This document shows, one piece after another, positions 1 through 7,277 of a stretch of 9,857 nt of DNA (the stretch's first letter is position 1; each line of letters starts with the position of its first letter). Location: positions 1 through 9,857 of the forward strand of contig JANWJO010000228.1 in the NCBI GenBank assembly GCA_025449435.1, read 5' to 3'. Made by a program: the position numbers and the translations under genes. The DNA is from Chloroflexota bacterium (GTDB taxonomy: Bacteria; Chloroflexota; UBA4733). Below the pieces are notes generated by a model. The model did not search any database. It saw only the letters and a list, made by a program, of their open reading frames with translations, and was not told the DNA's origin.

Positions 1-1217
1 AGAAGATAGACATTGGTGGCGTCGCCTTAATGCGCGCGGCTGCCAAGAACTTTTACCGCGTGATCATCGTGTCCAGTCCGGACCAGTACGACGAAGTGCT
101 CGCTTCGTTGAATTCCGAAGCTGGCGTAACCGCCGCACAGCGACGGCGTCTCGCCGCCGAGGCGTTCGCCATCACCACGGCCTACGATGCAGCCATCGCG
201 GATTGGATGATCCAACAGCCAGAACAGATGTTCCCACAAGAAGTTCAGTTGCGGTTGGTCAAGGTGCGCGACTTGCGCTACGGCGAGAATCCACATCAGC
301 ACGCCGCCTGGTATCAGGTGCCATCGCGCGATGGTCTCAGACACGGACTCACTGGCGCTGAGCAACTCAATGGCAAGGAAGTCTCGTTCAACAATCTTTT
401 AGACCTACAGGCTGCGTTAGATGCCTGTACCGATTTCGCTGCGCCTACCGTGGCAATCGTGAAACACACTAATCCGTGCGGTCTGGCCAGCCACGCATCG
501 CAAGTGGAAGCTTTCCGCCTAGCGCTTGCTGGCGATCCGGTGGCAGCCTATGGCGGCGTGATCGGTATCAACCAAACGGTAGATGAAGCGACGGCACGGG
601 AGATCCGTCCGCTGAACTTCGACGCCATCATTGCCACAGGCTACGATGAGAAGGCGCTGGCCATTCTCAAGCGTAAGAAGCAGGGCCAGTTCATCGTGCT
701 GCAGGCTACGGCAGACGCGCCGTCAACCCAACCCAACCACGCGGGCTTCGATCTAGCGGCCTCCGAGTTCAAATGGGTGTCGGGTGGCGTGCTCCTCCAA
801 ACTCGTGACAGCGTGATGGACAGCGAAATGAGCGTCCACGTGGCGTCGCAACGGCAGCCCACCGAGGCGGAGTTGCGCGACTTGCTGTTTGCATTCCGGG
901 CGTGCAAACATGTCAAGTCCAACTGTGTCGTCCTTGTCCACAATCGGGCTGTCGTGGGCATTGGCGCCGGGCAGCAGAGCCGGGTGCTCGCCGCGCGCAT
1001 CGCCGTCGAGCAAGCTGGGCGGCGGGCACAAAGCGCCGTTATGGCTACCGACGGCTTCTTCCCATTCCCCGATGGTGCTCAGGTGGGCATCGACGCTGGC
1101 GTCACCGCCATCATGCACCCCGGCGGCTCGATCCGCGACCAAGAAACCATCGACGCCTGCGACGCACGCGGTATTGCGCTCGTCACCTCCTCTGGCCTCC
1201 GTCACTTCCGGCATTAG
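1..1217 (+). CDS. purH: Bifunctional purine biosynthesis protein PurH (AICAR transformylase / IMP cyclohydrolase), 5'-truncated
   Basis: PurH catalyses the last two steps of purine synthesis in the cytoplasm: formylation of AICAR by 10-formyl-tetrahydrofolate, then ring closure to IMP. The frame is open from the left edge (first full codon at 3), and the opening residues IDIGGVALMRAAAKN match the middle of the family, so the Met at 30 is internal. Roughly the first 110 residues, most of the N-terminal MGS-like cyclohydrolase domain, lie outside the window. Counting from the Met at 30, visible motifs are RYGENPHQ (83-90), KHTNPCG (145-151, carrying the Lys-His pair used by the transformylase), AAYGGVIGIN (172-181), KHVKSN (293-298), QSRVLAARI (316-324), DGFFPFPDG (341-349), PGGSIRDQETIDA (364-376) and the characteristic C-terminal RHFRH. 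The gene is intact to its TAG stop. It converges on the minus-strand hydrolase-like gene. The family assignment is secure. Confidence 0.97.
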   Translation, partial: KIDIGGVALMRAAAKNFYRVIIVSSPDQYDEVLASLNSEAGVTAAQRRRLAAEAFAITTAYDAAIADWMIQQPEQMFPQEVQLRLVKVRDLRYGENPHQHAAWYQVPSRDGLRHGLTGAEQLNGKEVSFNNLLDLQAALDACTDFAAPTVAIVKHTNPCGLASHASQVEAFRLALAGDPVAAYGGVIGINQTVDEATAREIRPLNFDAIIATGYDEKALAILKRKKQGQFIVLQATADAPSTQPNHAGFDLAASEFKWVSGGVLLQTRDSVMDSEMSVHVASQRQPTEAELRDLLFAFRACKHVKSNCVVLVHNRAVVGIGAGQQSRVLAARIAVEQAGRRAQSAVMATDGFFPFPDGAQVGIDAGVTAIMHPGGSIRDQETIDACDARGIALVTSSGLRHFRH

Positions 1218-1235
1218 GGCACGAAGTCGTCGTAG

Positions 1236-1277
1236 CTGCTCCCTTCCCTGTGAGAAGGGGGCGGGTGCCCTTTGGGC
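1236..1277. terminator. Hairpins between convergent genes, possible bidirectional terminator or dispersed intergenic repeat
   Basis: The 89-base spacer between the convergent stops (purH 1217, hydrolase-like gene 1307) contains an 11-pair stem: 1236-1246 pairs with 1254-1264 around a 7-base loop, including two G-T wobbles and a perfect CCCTTC/GAAGGG core. A second small perfect hairpin, GCCC-TTT-GGGC, follows at 1267-1277. No T-run follows on either strand, so this is not a classical intrinsic terminator. The position between two gene ends suggests a role in 3'-end formation. It could instead be a copy of a dispersed intergenic palindrome. The structure is read directly; the function is inferred. 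Confidence 0.4.
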
Positions 1278-1306
1278 GACGGGGGGATGGGGCTGCGGTT
1301 ATACGC

Positions 1307-4030
1307 TCACCCCTGCTCGAAGGCGTCGGTGAGATCGGTTCCTGGTAGCACCGAGGAATCGCGCAGCCAGTTTTGCTTGGCTGGCGTGTATTGCCCCAAG
1401 AACCTGGAGTTCACGGCTTCTTGCTCCAGGTCCGGCGGCACGTTGGTATTGATGAGCAATGCTTTGAGGTAGTCGGCGAGCAAGATGCCCTGCGTGCAGT
1501 TGCAACCAGTGTCGTAGTGCATCACGCCTCGTTGAAAGCGCAGGTACACGAAATTGTGGTTGCTAGGGTCGAACGCCGGTCTACTGGTTGGCAGACCCCA
1601 AAGCTCCAGGTTGAGCAGTGGCACGAGCGCTGGGTCACCACCGCCATCCGGAAACGCGTCGGCTAGTGTCGTGGTGTGCAGGAACGTCGAGCCAAAATTG
1701 ACCGAGAGTCCGTTCCAGGTGTCGGGAGCGTGCGCGAGCGTCCACGCCACGGCATCGGTCGCATAGGTCGGGCTGCTCGGGGTGGGCGCGCTGGCGATCA
1801 ACGCAGCATTGACCGCCGGGAATGCTGAACCGTTGAACGATTTGTAGGGCAACAAGCCGGAGTCGAGCAAATTCAAGGTGTGTGGCGACCCATCCGGATA
1901 CACCTGTACGATTAGCCGCTGGAAAAACTGGGTCGGGAACCCCTCAAACAGGACAAGGCGGCTCGTTGGGTACCCAAACGTGCGCAATCCACCCCGATGG
2001 TTGAAGTAGTCCCAGATGACGTCGCTATTGATGCGAAAACCGGTCGCCGAGAAATAGCGCTTGTCGTGCGGCATGTCGGGTGACGAAGGCAACAGGGACA
2101 CGATGCCGTAGGTCCGGCGGGTGGTATCGACGGTGGCGAGGCCTGGGCCGATGAGCAGTTGCTGTTGTTTGGTATTGGAGGCGTCATAGTCGGTGAGTGT
2201 CGCCGCGAACGGCAAGTTCGGGTAGGCGCGCATCTTAACGCTCGGATCAAAGGAGGTGCCACCATAGGCGAGCAACTCGCTGGGGCCGGCAAACACAAAG
2301 CTGTTGGCGAGGCGTGGATCACCCAAAGCGCCCACCGGCCCCACGTTGTTGGCCGTGTATGTATCGGAGAAATAATACTCGGGCGCATTGGCTGGCGCCA
2401 CCCATTGCGCGCTGTAGCGCCGTGCCGTTTCCACTGGCAAGCTGTCCACTAGTGTGCCACCGCGTGCGCGAAAGGCCTTGATGGCCGCCTCATCTGAACT
2501 GGTGTAATCGTTGGGATCGCGCGCTAGCACCACCAGCAACTGCACGTTCGCCATGTGTTCACCGCTTAGCGAAGCGACCACGGCGGTGGGCGCACCGGAA
2601 CGCGCCAGCGACACCAAGTCGCCGAAGTTATAGCCACGAAACGACCAGATATCAGTGAGCCGCGTCGAGCCAATCAGGCGGTCCGGCATCGCGTGTGGCG
2701 CCAGCACCAGCACACTGGGTCCAGGGCCACTGGGACCCAGCATGATCTGGCGAACGCTTTCAAAGTTGGCCGACACAGCGCTGAACAACGCGTCGGGGTT
2801 ATACACCGGCGTATAGCTATCGTTGTACAGGCCCTGTCCGCGCACGTTATAGGCCCACACCGCGATGCCACGCAGCAGGCCACCTTCCTCGCGCGACAAG
2901 TCGGCGTCCATGCGTAGGTTCACCACAGCGTCAGCGATCGTACTGGGGTCGCTGCTCCCCTGGCCCAAACCCCAACTGTTGCCGCTGGACCACAGCCAGT
3001 ACGGCCGGTTGTATTTGGCCGAAAGATGGCCGAGCGTGCCCAGCAGCAAGTCGAGCGTAGTGAGGTCCGAATCGTTGAGGGCGTCGCTGGGTGAGCCGTT
3101 GCGCAAGTTGGTATCCCAGGTAGGCACGAAGTTAGATGGCGTGTTGCTAAAGATTGGCTCCAGGGGCGGGCCCTCCTGGCTATTGCGGGCTGGCGAGCCA
3201 TCAAAGGCAATGGTGACCGTCATCGTGGGATCGAGCACCATCCATTGATTGGCGGCCCAAATCGCGAAGTCGCTCATCACATGGGATTGGAAATAGCCGA
3301 GCTGGGTTTGCCTCCCGGTGTCGTTCCCTACATCGGCGAAGTGGTAGCCGTAGCGGCTATAAAACACCGAGTTGGCCGACCCTGAATAGTCCACACCGGT
3401 GGGCTCGTTGGACAGCATCACCATTTGCAAGACGTCGCGATAGGGCTGCACAAAGCTGCGGTCGATCCATTGGTAATACGCCAGCATATCGGCTTGAAAC
3501 AAGCTGTCGTAGGGAGCGCCATCCAGGCCGCCAAAATTCAGCGGCTTGCCGTCGGGACCCAGACGTAAGCTGCCAGGGTGTTGAGATGACCACTCCGGCC
3601 CCATTTGTGTCCGGTAACTGATCGGCAGAACTACCTTGATGCCCACCGTGCGCGCTGCCTTGAGCAACCGGTATTGAGCGGCGAGGATGCTTTGCGCGTT
3701 GGCGTATTGGGGGTCGGAGATGTTGGTTGCTGCCTGGAATACCGCGTAACTCAGCGCCACCTCCTTGGCGTTAGGGTCGGTGCCAACAGGGTTGTTGTGC
3801 CCGATCCACAAGACGTTGGCACCGGCCGCTTGCATGCGATGGAGTGCTGCCACCATGTCACTTGATGACATGGAAGGATAGGCGTCGAGCACCCAGCCTG
3901 TGAACGCGCTGGCCGCATCGGCGTGGGCTGGCTGCGCTGGCGCTGAACCCAGCAACGATACGGCAAGCATGGCGGTAGCGAACAGGAGCCGAGCCAGGCG
4001 GCTTATCGCGCTACCGAAACACAACGACAT
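1307..4030 (-). CDS. Secreted glycoside-hydrolase-like TIM-barrel protein with GATase-like domain and two C-terminal LGFP-like modules
   Basis: The product has 907 residues. Residues 1-39 look like a signal peptide: arginines at 11 and 14, a hydrophobic core at about 15-29, and an A-D-A|A cleavage site near 39. Residues 45-400 read as a clan-A-like TIM barrel: GWVLDAYP at the first strand, LSNEP (206-210, Glu209 as possible acid/base) at strand 4, RPYWLW (342-347) and GIAVWAYN (388-395) at the last strands. Residues 438-545 resemble a Rossmann/GATase1-like domain, as follows the barrel in GH42-type enzymes. Two modules follow: 672-729 (DYFNHRGGLRTFGYPTSR) and about 760-860 (LELWGLPTSR, RFQRGVMHYD, LLADYLKALL), a style known from Chloroflexota exported proteins and possibly wall- or sugar-binding. 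AGGA lies 8 bases before the ATG. The usual nucleophile Glu at strand 7 is not evident, so activity and substrate are unknown. It is probably transcribed with or after the upstream oxidoreductase. Confidence 0.75.
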   Translation of the reverse strand: MSLCFGSAISRLARLLFATAMLAVSLLGSAPAQPAHADAASAFTGWVLDAYPSMSSSDMVAALHRMQAAGANVLWIGHNNPVGTDPNAKEVALSYAVFQAATNISDPQYANAQSILAAQYRLLKAARTVGIKVVLPISYRTQMGPEWSSQHPGSLRLGPDGKPLNFGGLDGAPYDSLFQADMLAYYQWIDRSFVQPYRDVLQMVMLSNEPTGVDYSGSANSVFYSRYGYHFADVGNDTGRQTQLGYFQSHVMSDFAIWAANQWMVLDPTMTVTIAFDGSPARNSQEGPPLEPIFSNTPSNFVPTWDTNLRNGSPSDALNDSDLTTLDLLLGTLGHLSAKYNRPYWLWSSGNSWGLGQGSSDPSTIADAVVNLRMDADLSREEGGLLRGIAVWAYNVRGQGLYNDSYTPVYNPDALFSAVSANFESVRQIMLGPSGPGPSVLVLAPHAMPDRLIGSTRLTDIWSFRGYNFGDLVSLARSGAPTAVVASLSGEHMANVQLLVVLARDPNDYTSSDEAAIKAFRARGGTLVDSLPVETARRYSAQWVAPANAPEYYFSDTYTANNVGPVGALGDPRLANSFVFAGPSELLAYGGTSFDPSVKMRAYPNLPFAATLTDYDASNTKQQQLLIGPGLATVDTTRRTYGIVSLLPSSPDMPHDKRYFSATGFRINSDVIWDYFNHRGGLRTFGYPTSRLVLFEGFPTQFFQRLIVQVYPDGSPHTLNLLDSGLLPYKSFNGSAFPAVNAALIASAPTPSSPTYATDAVAWTLAHAPDTWNGLSVNFGSTFLHTTTLADAFPDGGGDPALVPLLNLELWGLPTSRPAFDPSNHNFVYLRFQRGVMHYDTGCNCTQGILLADYLKALLINTNVPPDLEQEAVNSRFLGQYTPAKQNWLRDSSVLPGTDLTDAFEQG
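3853..3873. repeat. Perfect 8-bp inverted repeat within the start of the secreted-protein gene
   Basis: CCATGTCA (3853-3860) and TGACATGG (3866-3873) form a perfect 8-base inverted repeat around a 5-base spacer. It encodes part of the SMSSSDMVAAL segment just after the signal peptide (about residues 53-59). It could fold in the mRNA soon after the export signal, or it may simply arise from coding sequence. No function is claimed. Confidence 0.4.
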
Positions 4031-4108
4031 GAACCATTTCCTGATAGTCTAGGCCAGGCGAATGCTCGCTGGAGGCGACCGCCGGTTTGTACGGCTAGCA
4101 CACAGACG

Positions 4109-4143
4109 GTTGCGCCACCGGTTGGTATCACCGGGAACGCAAC
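4109..4143. other. Two-tier hairpin in the spacer between the oxidoreductase and hydrolase-like genes
   Basis: The 135-base spacer (4031-4165) between the minus-strand oxidoreductase stop and the next gene holds a stem of GTTGCG/CGCAAC (4109-4114 with 4138-4143). After a 3x3 internal loop comes CCGGT/ACCGG (4118-4122 with 4130-4134) closing a 7-base loop. No T-run follows on the minus strand, so an intrinsic terminator is not well supported. It could be an attenuating or mRNA-processing structure. I see no gene and no convincing promoter in the rest of the spacer. Confidence 0.35.
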
Positions 4144-4165
4144 GATCACGCCAGGCATCAATACT

Positions 4166-5200
4166 TTAGCGCGTGGCCACCAACGCTGGTAAGCCAGTTG
4201 CAGCCGATTGCCAAGCAGCCTCGGAGAGCTGCATCACCCGCAAGCCACACTCGGCCGGGGACATCACTGGAGCCCCCTCGCGCACTGCCGCTAGGAAGTT
4301 GTCGTCGGGCGTTGATGGCATTGCCACGCCCGTGATGTCGATGGGCGTGGCGCTGTCGAACCGGCGCACTTCCAGAAACGGCACTGAGGCCGTTTGCTGG
4401 CCGACTTGCCGGTAAAAAATGGCCCCCTCGGAACCGTAGATCGTGATGTCCTCGATCACCATCAGGCCGGCAAACGGCGCGTGGCCGATGATGCTGAGCG
4501 TGCCGTGTGCCCCGTTAGAGAAGGCGATCGCCATCGAGTTGTTCACGTCGACCGCGAGATCAAGATTTTGTTGCAGCGAGAACACCTGTGTCGGGACCAG
4601 ATTGGTCACGTACAGCAAGATGTCAACAATGTGGCTCCCAGAGTCGTTGAGCTGCCCACCACCAGACAGTTCTTTGTGGATCCGCCAGCGGTCGTTCTTC
4701 TTTTGGAACTCGTACCAGTTCTGGCTCTGGACGGCATCGATGCCGGTGATGGTGCCGATAATGCCGCGATCGATGGCGGCTTTCATCGTCAAGAAGGCGC
4801 GCTGGTAGTGCCGCTGATAGGACACCAGCACGACCTTGTGAGCGGTGTCGCGTTCGCGAATGACCGACTCCGCCTCAGCAACCGAGCACACCAAAGGTTT
4901 CTCACACAGCACGTGGGCGCCTGCCCGCAGCGAGTCCACGATCTGCTGGTGATGCATGCTGTGCGGCGTACTGATGACGACCGCGTCCGGCCGCAGCGCC
5001 GAGAGCGCTGGGGCAAGGTCGGTAAACACAGGTGTGGTGGCGAGGGCGGGGTAGCGCTCCACAGCCTTGTCCATGGCTGGTTGGAACGGCTCGACGACTC
5101 CAACGATCTGCACCTCTGGCCGGTTGATGAGCCGAGGAATGTGGGCGCCTTGCATGTTGCTGCCGGCCCCGATGAGCACGATTCGAGTGGGTTGCGACAC
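4166..5200 (-). CDS. Gfo/Idh/MocA-family NAD(P)-dependent oxidoreductase
   Basis: This 344-residue protein has the normal length for the family. Members are cytoplasmic NAD(P)-dependent dehydrogenases acting mostly on sugars, sugar acids, inositols or glycosides. The N-terminal Rossmann fold starts with IVLIGAGSNMQGAH (7-20), a GxGxxxG-type nucleotide loop. HVLCEKPL (96-103) contains the family EKP motif with the cofactor/substrate lysine (Lys101). The second domain contains GGGQLNDSGSHIVD (180-193), the usual G-G-x-L-x-D-x-G-x-H active-site stretch with Asp186 and His190, followed by the beta-sheet substrate domain to about 300. The start is GTG, chosen because AAAGGA (5211-5216) sits 10 bases upstream and the Rossmann strand begins six residues later. 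It lies 62 bases downstream of thyX on the same strand. The exact substrate cannot be read; proximity to carbohydrate genes makes a sugar derivative likely. Confidence 0.9.
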   Translation of the reverse strand: MSQPTRIVLIGAGSNMQGAHIPRLINRPEVQIVGVVEPFQPAMDKAVERYPALATTPVFTDLAPALSALRPDAVVISTPHSMHHQQIVDSLRAGAHVLCEKPLVCSVAEAESVIRERDTAHKVVLVSYQRHYQRAFLTMKAAIDRGIIGTITGIDAVQSQNWYEFQKKNDRWRIHKELSGGGQLNDSGSHIVDILLYVTNLVPTQVFSLQQNLDLAVDVNNSMAIAFSNGAHGTLSIIGHAPFAGLMVIEDITIYGSEGAIFYRQVGQQTASVPFLEVRRFDSATPIDITGVAMPSTPDDNFLAAVREGAPVMSPAECGLRVMQLSEAAWQSAATGLPALVATR

Positions 5201-5219
5201 CGACGATGGTTCCTTTCTG

Positions 5220-5259
5220 GCACGGCGCCAATGGTACAGCGTACCGGCATTTGCCGTGC
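5220..5259. other. Branched inverted repeat between thyX and the oxidoreductase gene
   Basis: The spacer after the thyX stop contains an outer 7-bp stem GCACGGC/GCCGTGC (5220-5226 with 5253-5259) enclosing an inner 5-bp hairpin GGTAC-AGC-GTACC (5233-5245). On the minus strand it ends 3 bases before the Shine-Dalgarno AAAGGA of the oxidoreductase gene. An alternative fold pairs CGGC with GCCG at 5245-5256. No T-run follows. It may limit read-through, stabilise the upstream mRNA end, modulate initiation of the next gene, or be a protein-binding palindrome. The pairing is seen directly; the role is inferred. Confidence 0.4.
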
Positions 5260-5262
5260 ACG

Positions 5263-6171
5263 CTACACCTCCGGGCCGCTGTCGCTGCCGGTGGTGAGTT
5301 GATCACCTGAGCCCGCAGATGGCAACGTCATGCCCAACTTGTCCTCGAACTCGGCTTTCCACGTCACACCGTGATCCAGATCGGCAGCTGTCAGCGCTTC
5401 GTGGGCGATGAGCTTGCGGATGACGCCCAACTCCTGGGCCGAAAAGGTCTGAGCGTGCAACATGTAGTCCTCGAAGGCCCCGTACGCGATCGGTGCGACG
5501 GCGCGCACGCAGCGAGCGACCTGCACCGCGTAGTCGCGAATCTCCTCCTGGGCGTGGTCGTCGAGACGCAGCGAAAGGAAGTGGAAACAGTTGTGCAGGT
5601 TGACCTTCCAATACCACTCGGTGTACAGCGAGAGTGGCAGGTTAATTCGTGCCAGCTCACGAGCCACACCGTGTTGCAAGTGCTCCTGATAGGTATGGAA
5701 AACTTGATGCTGATCGCTGTTCAGCTGATCAATGATCTCGCCGGCAAGGTCGCTGGCGACGGGTGTGTCGCTACGTCCCTGCCGGTTGGTGGTGCTTTGG
5801 GGGCGAATTGCTGTGGCATCCGGTAGGTAAAACTCCTCCGGCATCTCCGAGTAGCGACCACTGATCGAATTGATCGAAGCCGTGCGGTGCCGGAACCACT
5901 GCCGCTCCACGAACAGCGGCGCCTTGATATGAAACTTTAACTCGACCATTTCAAAAGGGGTGGTGTGGCGGTGGCGCATGAGATAGCGGATGAGGCCGCG
6001 ATCGCGTCGCACCGACTTGGTGCCCGGCCCATAGCTGATGCGCGCCGCCTGCACGATCGCCGCATCGTCGCCCATCACATCGACCAGCCGCACAAAGCCG
6101 AGGTTGTGTACGAGCAGCTTCTGGTCGCTCAAGCCCTCAACCGTCTCCCGTTCCTGCTGAGTCGTAGCCAT
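5263..6171 (-). CDS. thyX: Flavin-dependent thymidylate synthase ThyX
   Basis: ThyX makes dTMP from dUMP using methylene-tetrahydrofolate, FAD and NADPH; it is the flavin alternative to ThyA. The 302-residue product carries the signature RHRTASINSISGRY (94-107), fitting the RHRxxS...S.R ThyX motif that binds FAD and dUMP. Other family blocks are ARISYG (43-48), RHRHTTPFEMVELKFHIKAP (66-85), ARELARINLPLSLYTEWYWK (170-189) and NLHNCFHFLSLRLDDHAQEEI (191-211). The enzyme works as a homotetramer in the family. The start is ATG with AAAGG (6181-6185) 9 bases upstream. The last 20 or so residues (SAGSGDQLTTGSDSGPEV) are a low-complexity tail, probably disordered. It is first in a minus-strand run followed by the oxidoreductase. 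No thyA is seen here, so whether ThyX is the only thymidylate synthase cannot be judged. Confidence 0.97.
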   Translation of the reverse strand: MATTQQERETVEGLSDQKLLVHNLGFVRLVDVMGDDAAIVQAARISYGPGTKSVRRDRGLIRYLMRHRHTTPFEMVELKFHIKAPLFVERQWFRHRTASINSISGRYSEMPEEFYLPDATAIRPQSTTNRQGRSDTPVASDLAGEIIDQLNSDQHQVFHTYQEHLQHGVARELARINLPLSLYTEWYWKVNLHNCFHFLSLRLDDHAQEEIRDYAVQVARCVRAVAPIAYGAFEDYMLHAQTFSAQELGVIRKLIAHEALTAADLDHGVTWKAEFEDKLGMTLPSAGSGDQLTTGSDSGPEV

Positions 6172-6320
6172 TGCACGCCGCCTTTCGTTCGCTCTACAGT
6201 TAAGGGCACCATGCGCAACCGTTGATCGACTGGCAGTGACGCTCCCACAAATTGGTCAGCATTGACGGCGGCGCGACCAGCACGCAGCATGGTTGTAACT
6301 CGCGGAAAGGACTTCGTCAG
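6172..6320. promoter_or_regulatory. Divergent spacer between thyX and the aldo/keto reductase gene
   Basis: This 149-base region must hold the promoters for the leftward thyX block and the rightward reductase-debranching pair, because both first genes start at its edges. I see no confident -35/-10 pair on either strand. A TTGACG at 6262-6267 lacks a good -10 at normal spacing. A short inverted repeat GTCA-GCAT-TGAC lies at 6255-6266. Calling it regulatory rests on gene arrangement, not on a recognised motif. Confidence 0.45.
6304..6310 (+). promoter_or_regulatory. Ribosome binding site deciding the GTG start of the aldo/keto reductase
   Basis: GGAAAGG lies 10 bases before GTG at 6321. The same frame can be opened at TTG 6252, but that adds 23 residues unlike the family N-terminus, while GTG 6321 gives MLYAHIPGISEPVSRLILGS, a normal reductase beginning. 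Confidence 0.6.
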
Positions 6321-7277
6321 GTGCTGTACGCACACATTCCCGGTATTTCCGAACCCGTTTCTCGCCTCATCCTCGGCTCAGTGGCATTCCAAGCGCAGAG
6401 TGATGCCGATCTCGAACGCTGGGGCAGCCTCATCGAGGCGTATCTCCAATTGGGTGGCAACGCCATCGATACCGCTCGTGTGTATGGTGGCGGACGCAGC
6501 GAAGAAACGATCGGGCGCTGGCTGGAGCGCACCGGCCAGCGCAACCATGTGGTGCTTGTCAGCAAAGGAGCACACCCGGCACCGGGAGAACCCCGACGCG
6601 TCACGCCCGCCTGCATTGACCAGGACCTCCAAACGAGTCTCGACCGGTTGCGGACAGAGGTCATCGACCTGTATCTGCTGCATCGCGACGACCCGGCGGT
6701 TCCAGTGGGTCCGCTGGTGGAGTGCTTGAACGCCCATCACGCTGCGGGACGCATTCGCGCGTTCGGTGGCTCTAACTGGAGTGTGCAACGGTTGGAAGAG
6801 GCCAACGAGTATGCCAATGCCCACGGGCTTGTGCCGTTTTCCGCGAGCAGTCCCAACGTCAGCCTGGCGCGAGCCAGGGAGCCGATCTGGGCAGGCTGCG
6901 TGATGGCGGGTCCGGCTGACGTCGCGTGGCATCGCGATCACGGCATGCCACTCCTATCGTGGTCCTCGCAAGCGCGTGGGTTCTTCACCGGGCGCTATGA
7001 GCAAGGTAGCGTCACGGACCCAGACATCCTGCGGGTGTACGACAGCAACGACAACTGGCAACGCTATGAGCGTGCGAAGCAGATTGCTCACCGGCACGGT
7101 TGCTCCGCGAATCAAGTGGCCCTGGCATGGGTGCTTGCACAGTCGCCACTGCTGTTCCCGCTCATTGGGCCGCTCACCAGTAGTGAGCTACAGGACTCCG
7201 TGGCGGCGCTGGATGTCCGGCTCACGTCAGGCGATCTGGCGAGCCTGAACCTGGCAGCCGAGGTAGCCACATCGTGA
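6321..7277 (+). CDS. Aldo/keto reductase family protein
   Basis: The product has 318 residues, normal for the superfamily, which uses NADPH to reduce aldehydes and ketones, including sugar carbonyls, in a (beta/alpha)8 barrel. The complete catalytic tetrad is visible: Asp50 and Tyr55 in NAIDTARVYGGGRSE (47-61), Lys82 in VVLVSKGAH (77-85) and His121 in IDLYLLHRDD (115-124). GRIRAFGGSNWS (143-154) and the C-terminal ANQVALAWVLAQSP (263-276) with LIGPLTSSELQD (281-292) fit the NADPH-binding half of the barrel. GTG at 6321 is chosen over an in-frame TTG at 6252 because of a good Shine-Dalgarno site and the family-like N-terminus. Its TGA overlaps the GTG start of the debranching gene (GTGA at 7274-7277), so the two are very probably one operon with coupled translation. 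The substrate is unknown; a glucan- or glucose-related carbonyl is a guess from context. Confidence 0.92.
   Translation: MLYAHIPGISEPVSRLILGSVAFQAQSDADLERWGSLIEAYLQLGGNAIDTARVYGGGRSEETIGRWLERTGQRNHVVLVSKGAHPAPGEPRRVTPACIDQDLQTSLDRLRTEVIDLYLLHRDDPAVPVGPLVECLNAHHAAGRIRAFGGSNWSVQRLEEANEYANAHGLVPFSASSPNVSLARAREPIWAGCVMAGPADVAWHRDHGMPLLSWSSQARGFFTGRYEQGSVTDPDILRVYDSNDNWQRYERAKQIAHRHGCSANQVALAWVLAQSPLLFPLIGPLTSSELQDSVAALDVRLTSGDLASLNLAAEVATS

Noticed and set aside
753..1214. 153-codon minus-strand frame and overlapping plus-strand frames inside purH
   Set aside because: They coincide with strongly conserved PurH coding sequence and have no independent support.
4394..5302. 302-codon open frame on the plus strand opposite the oxidoreductase gene
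   Set aside because: It lies almost wholly antisense to a clear Gfo/Idh/MocA gene. Its translation is rich in His, Arg and Val with no recognisable motif, as expected of a shadow frame in GC-rich DNA.
6262..6295. Sigma-70-like promoter beginning at TTGACG
   Set aside because: No acceptable -10 hexamer lies 16-18 bases downstream; the nearest candidate (TGTAAC) is too far.
6252..6320. N-terminal extension of the aldo/keto reductase from TTG 6252
   Set aside because: The extra 23 residues do not look like the family, and GTG 6321 has a good Shine-Dalgarno site at normal spacing.
6378..6941. 187-codon open frame on the minus strand opposite the aldo/keto reductase
   Set aside because: It is antisense to the catalytic-motif region of the reductase, with no family motif and no good ribosome binding site.
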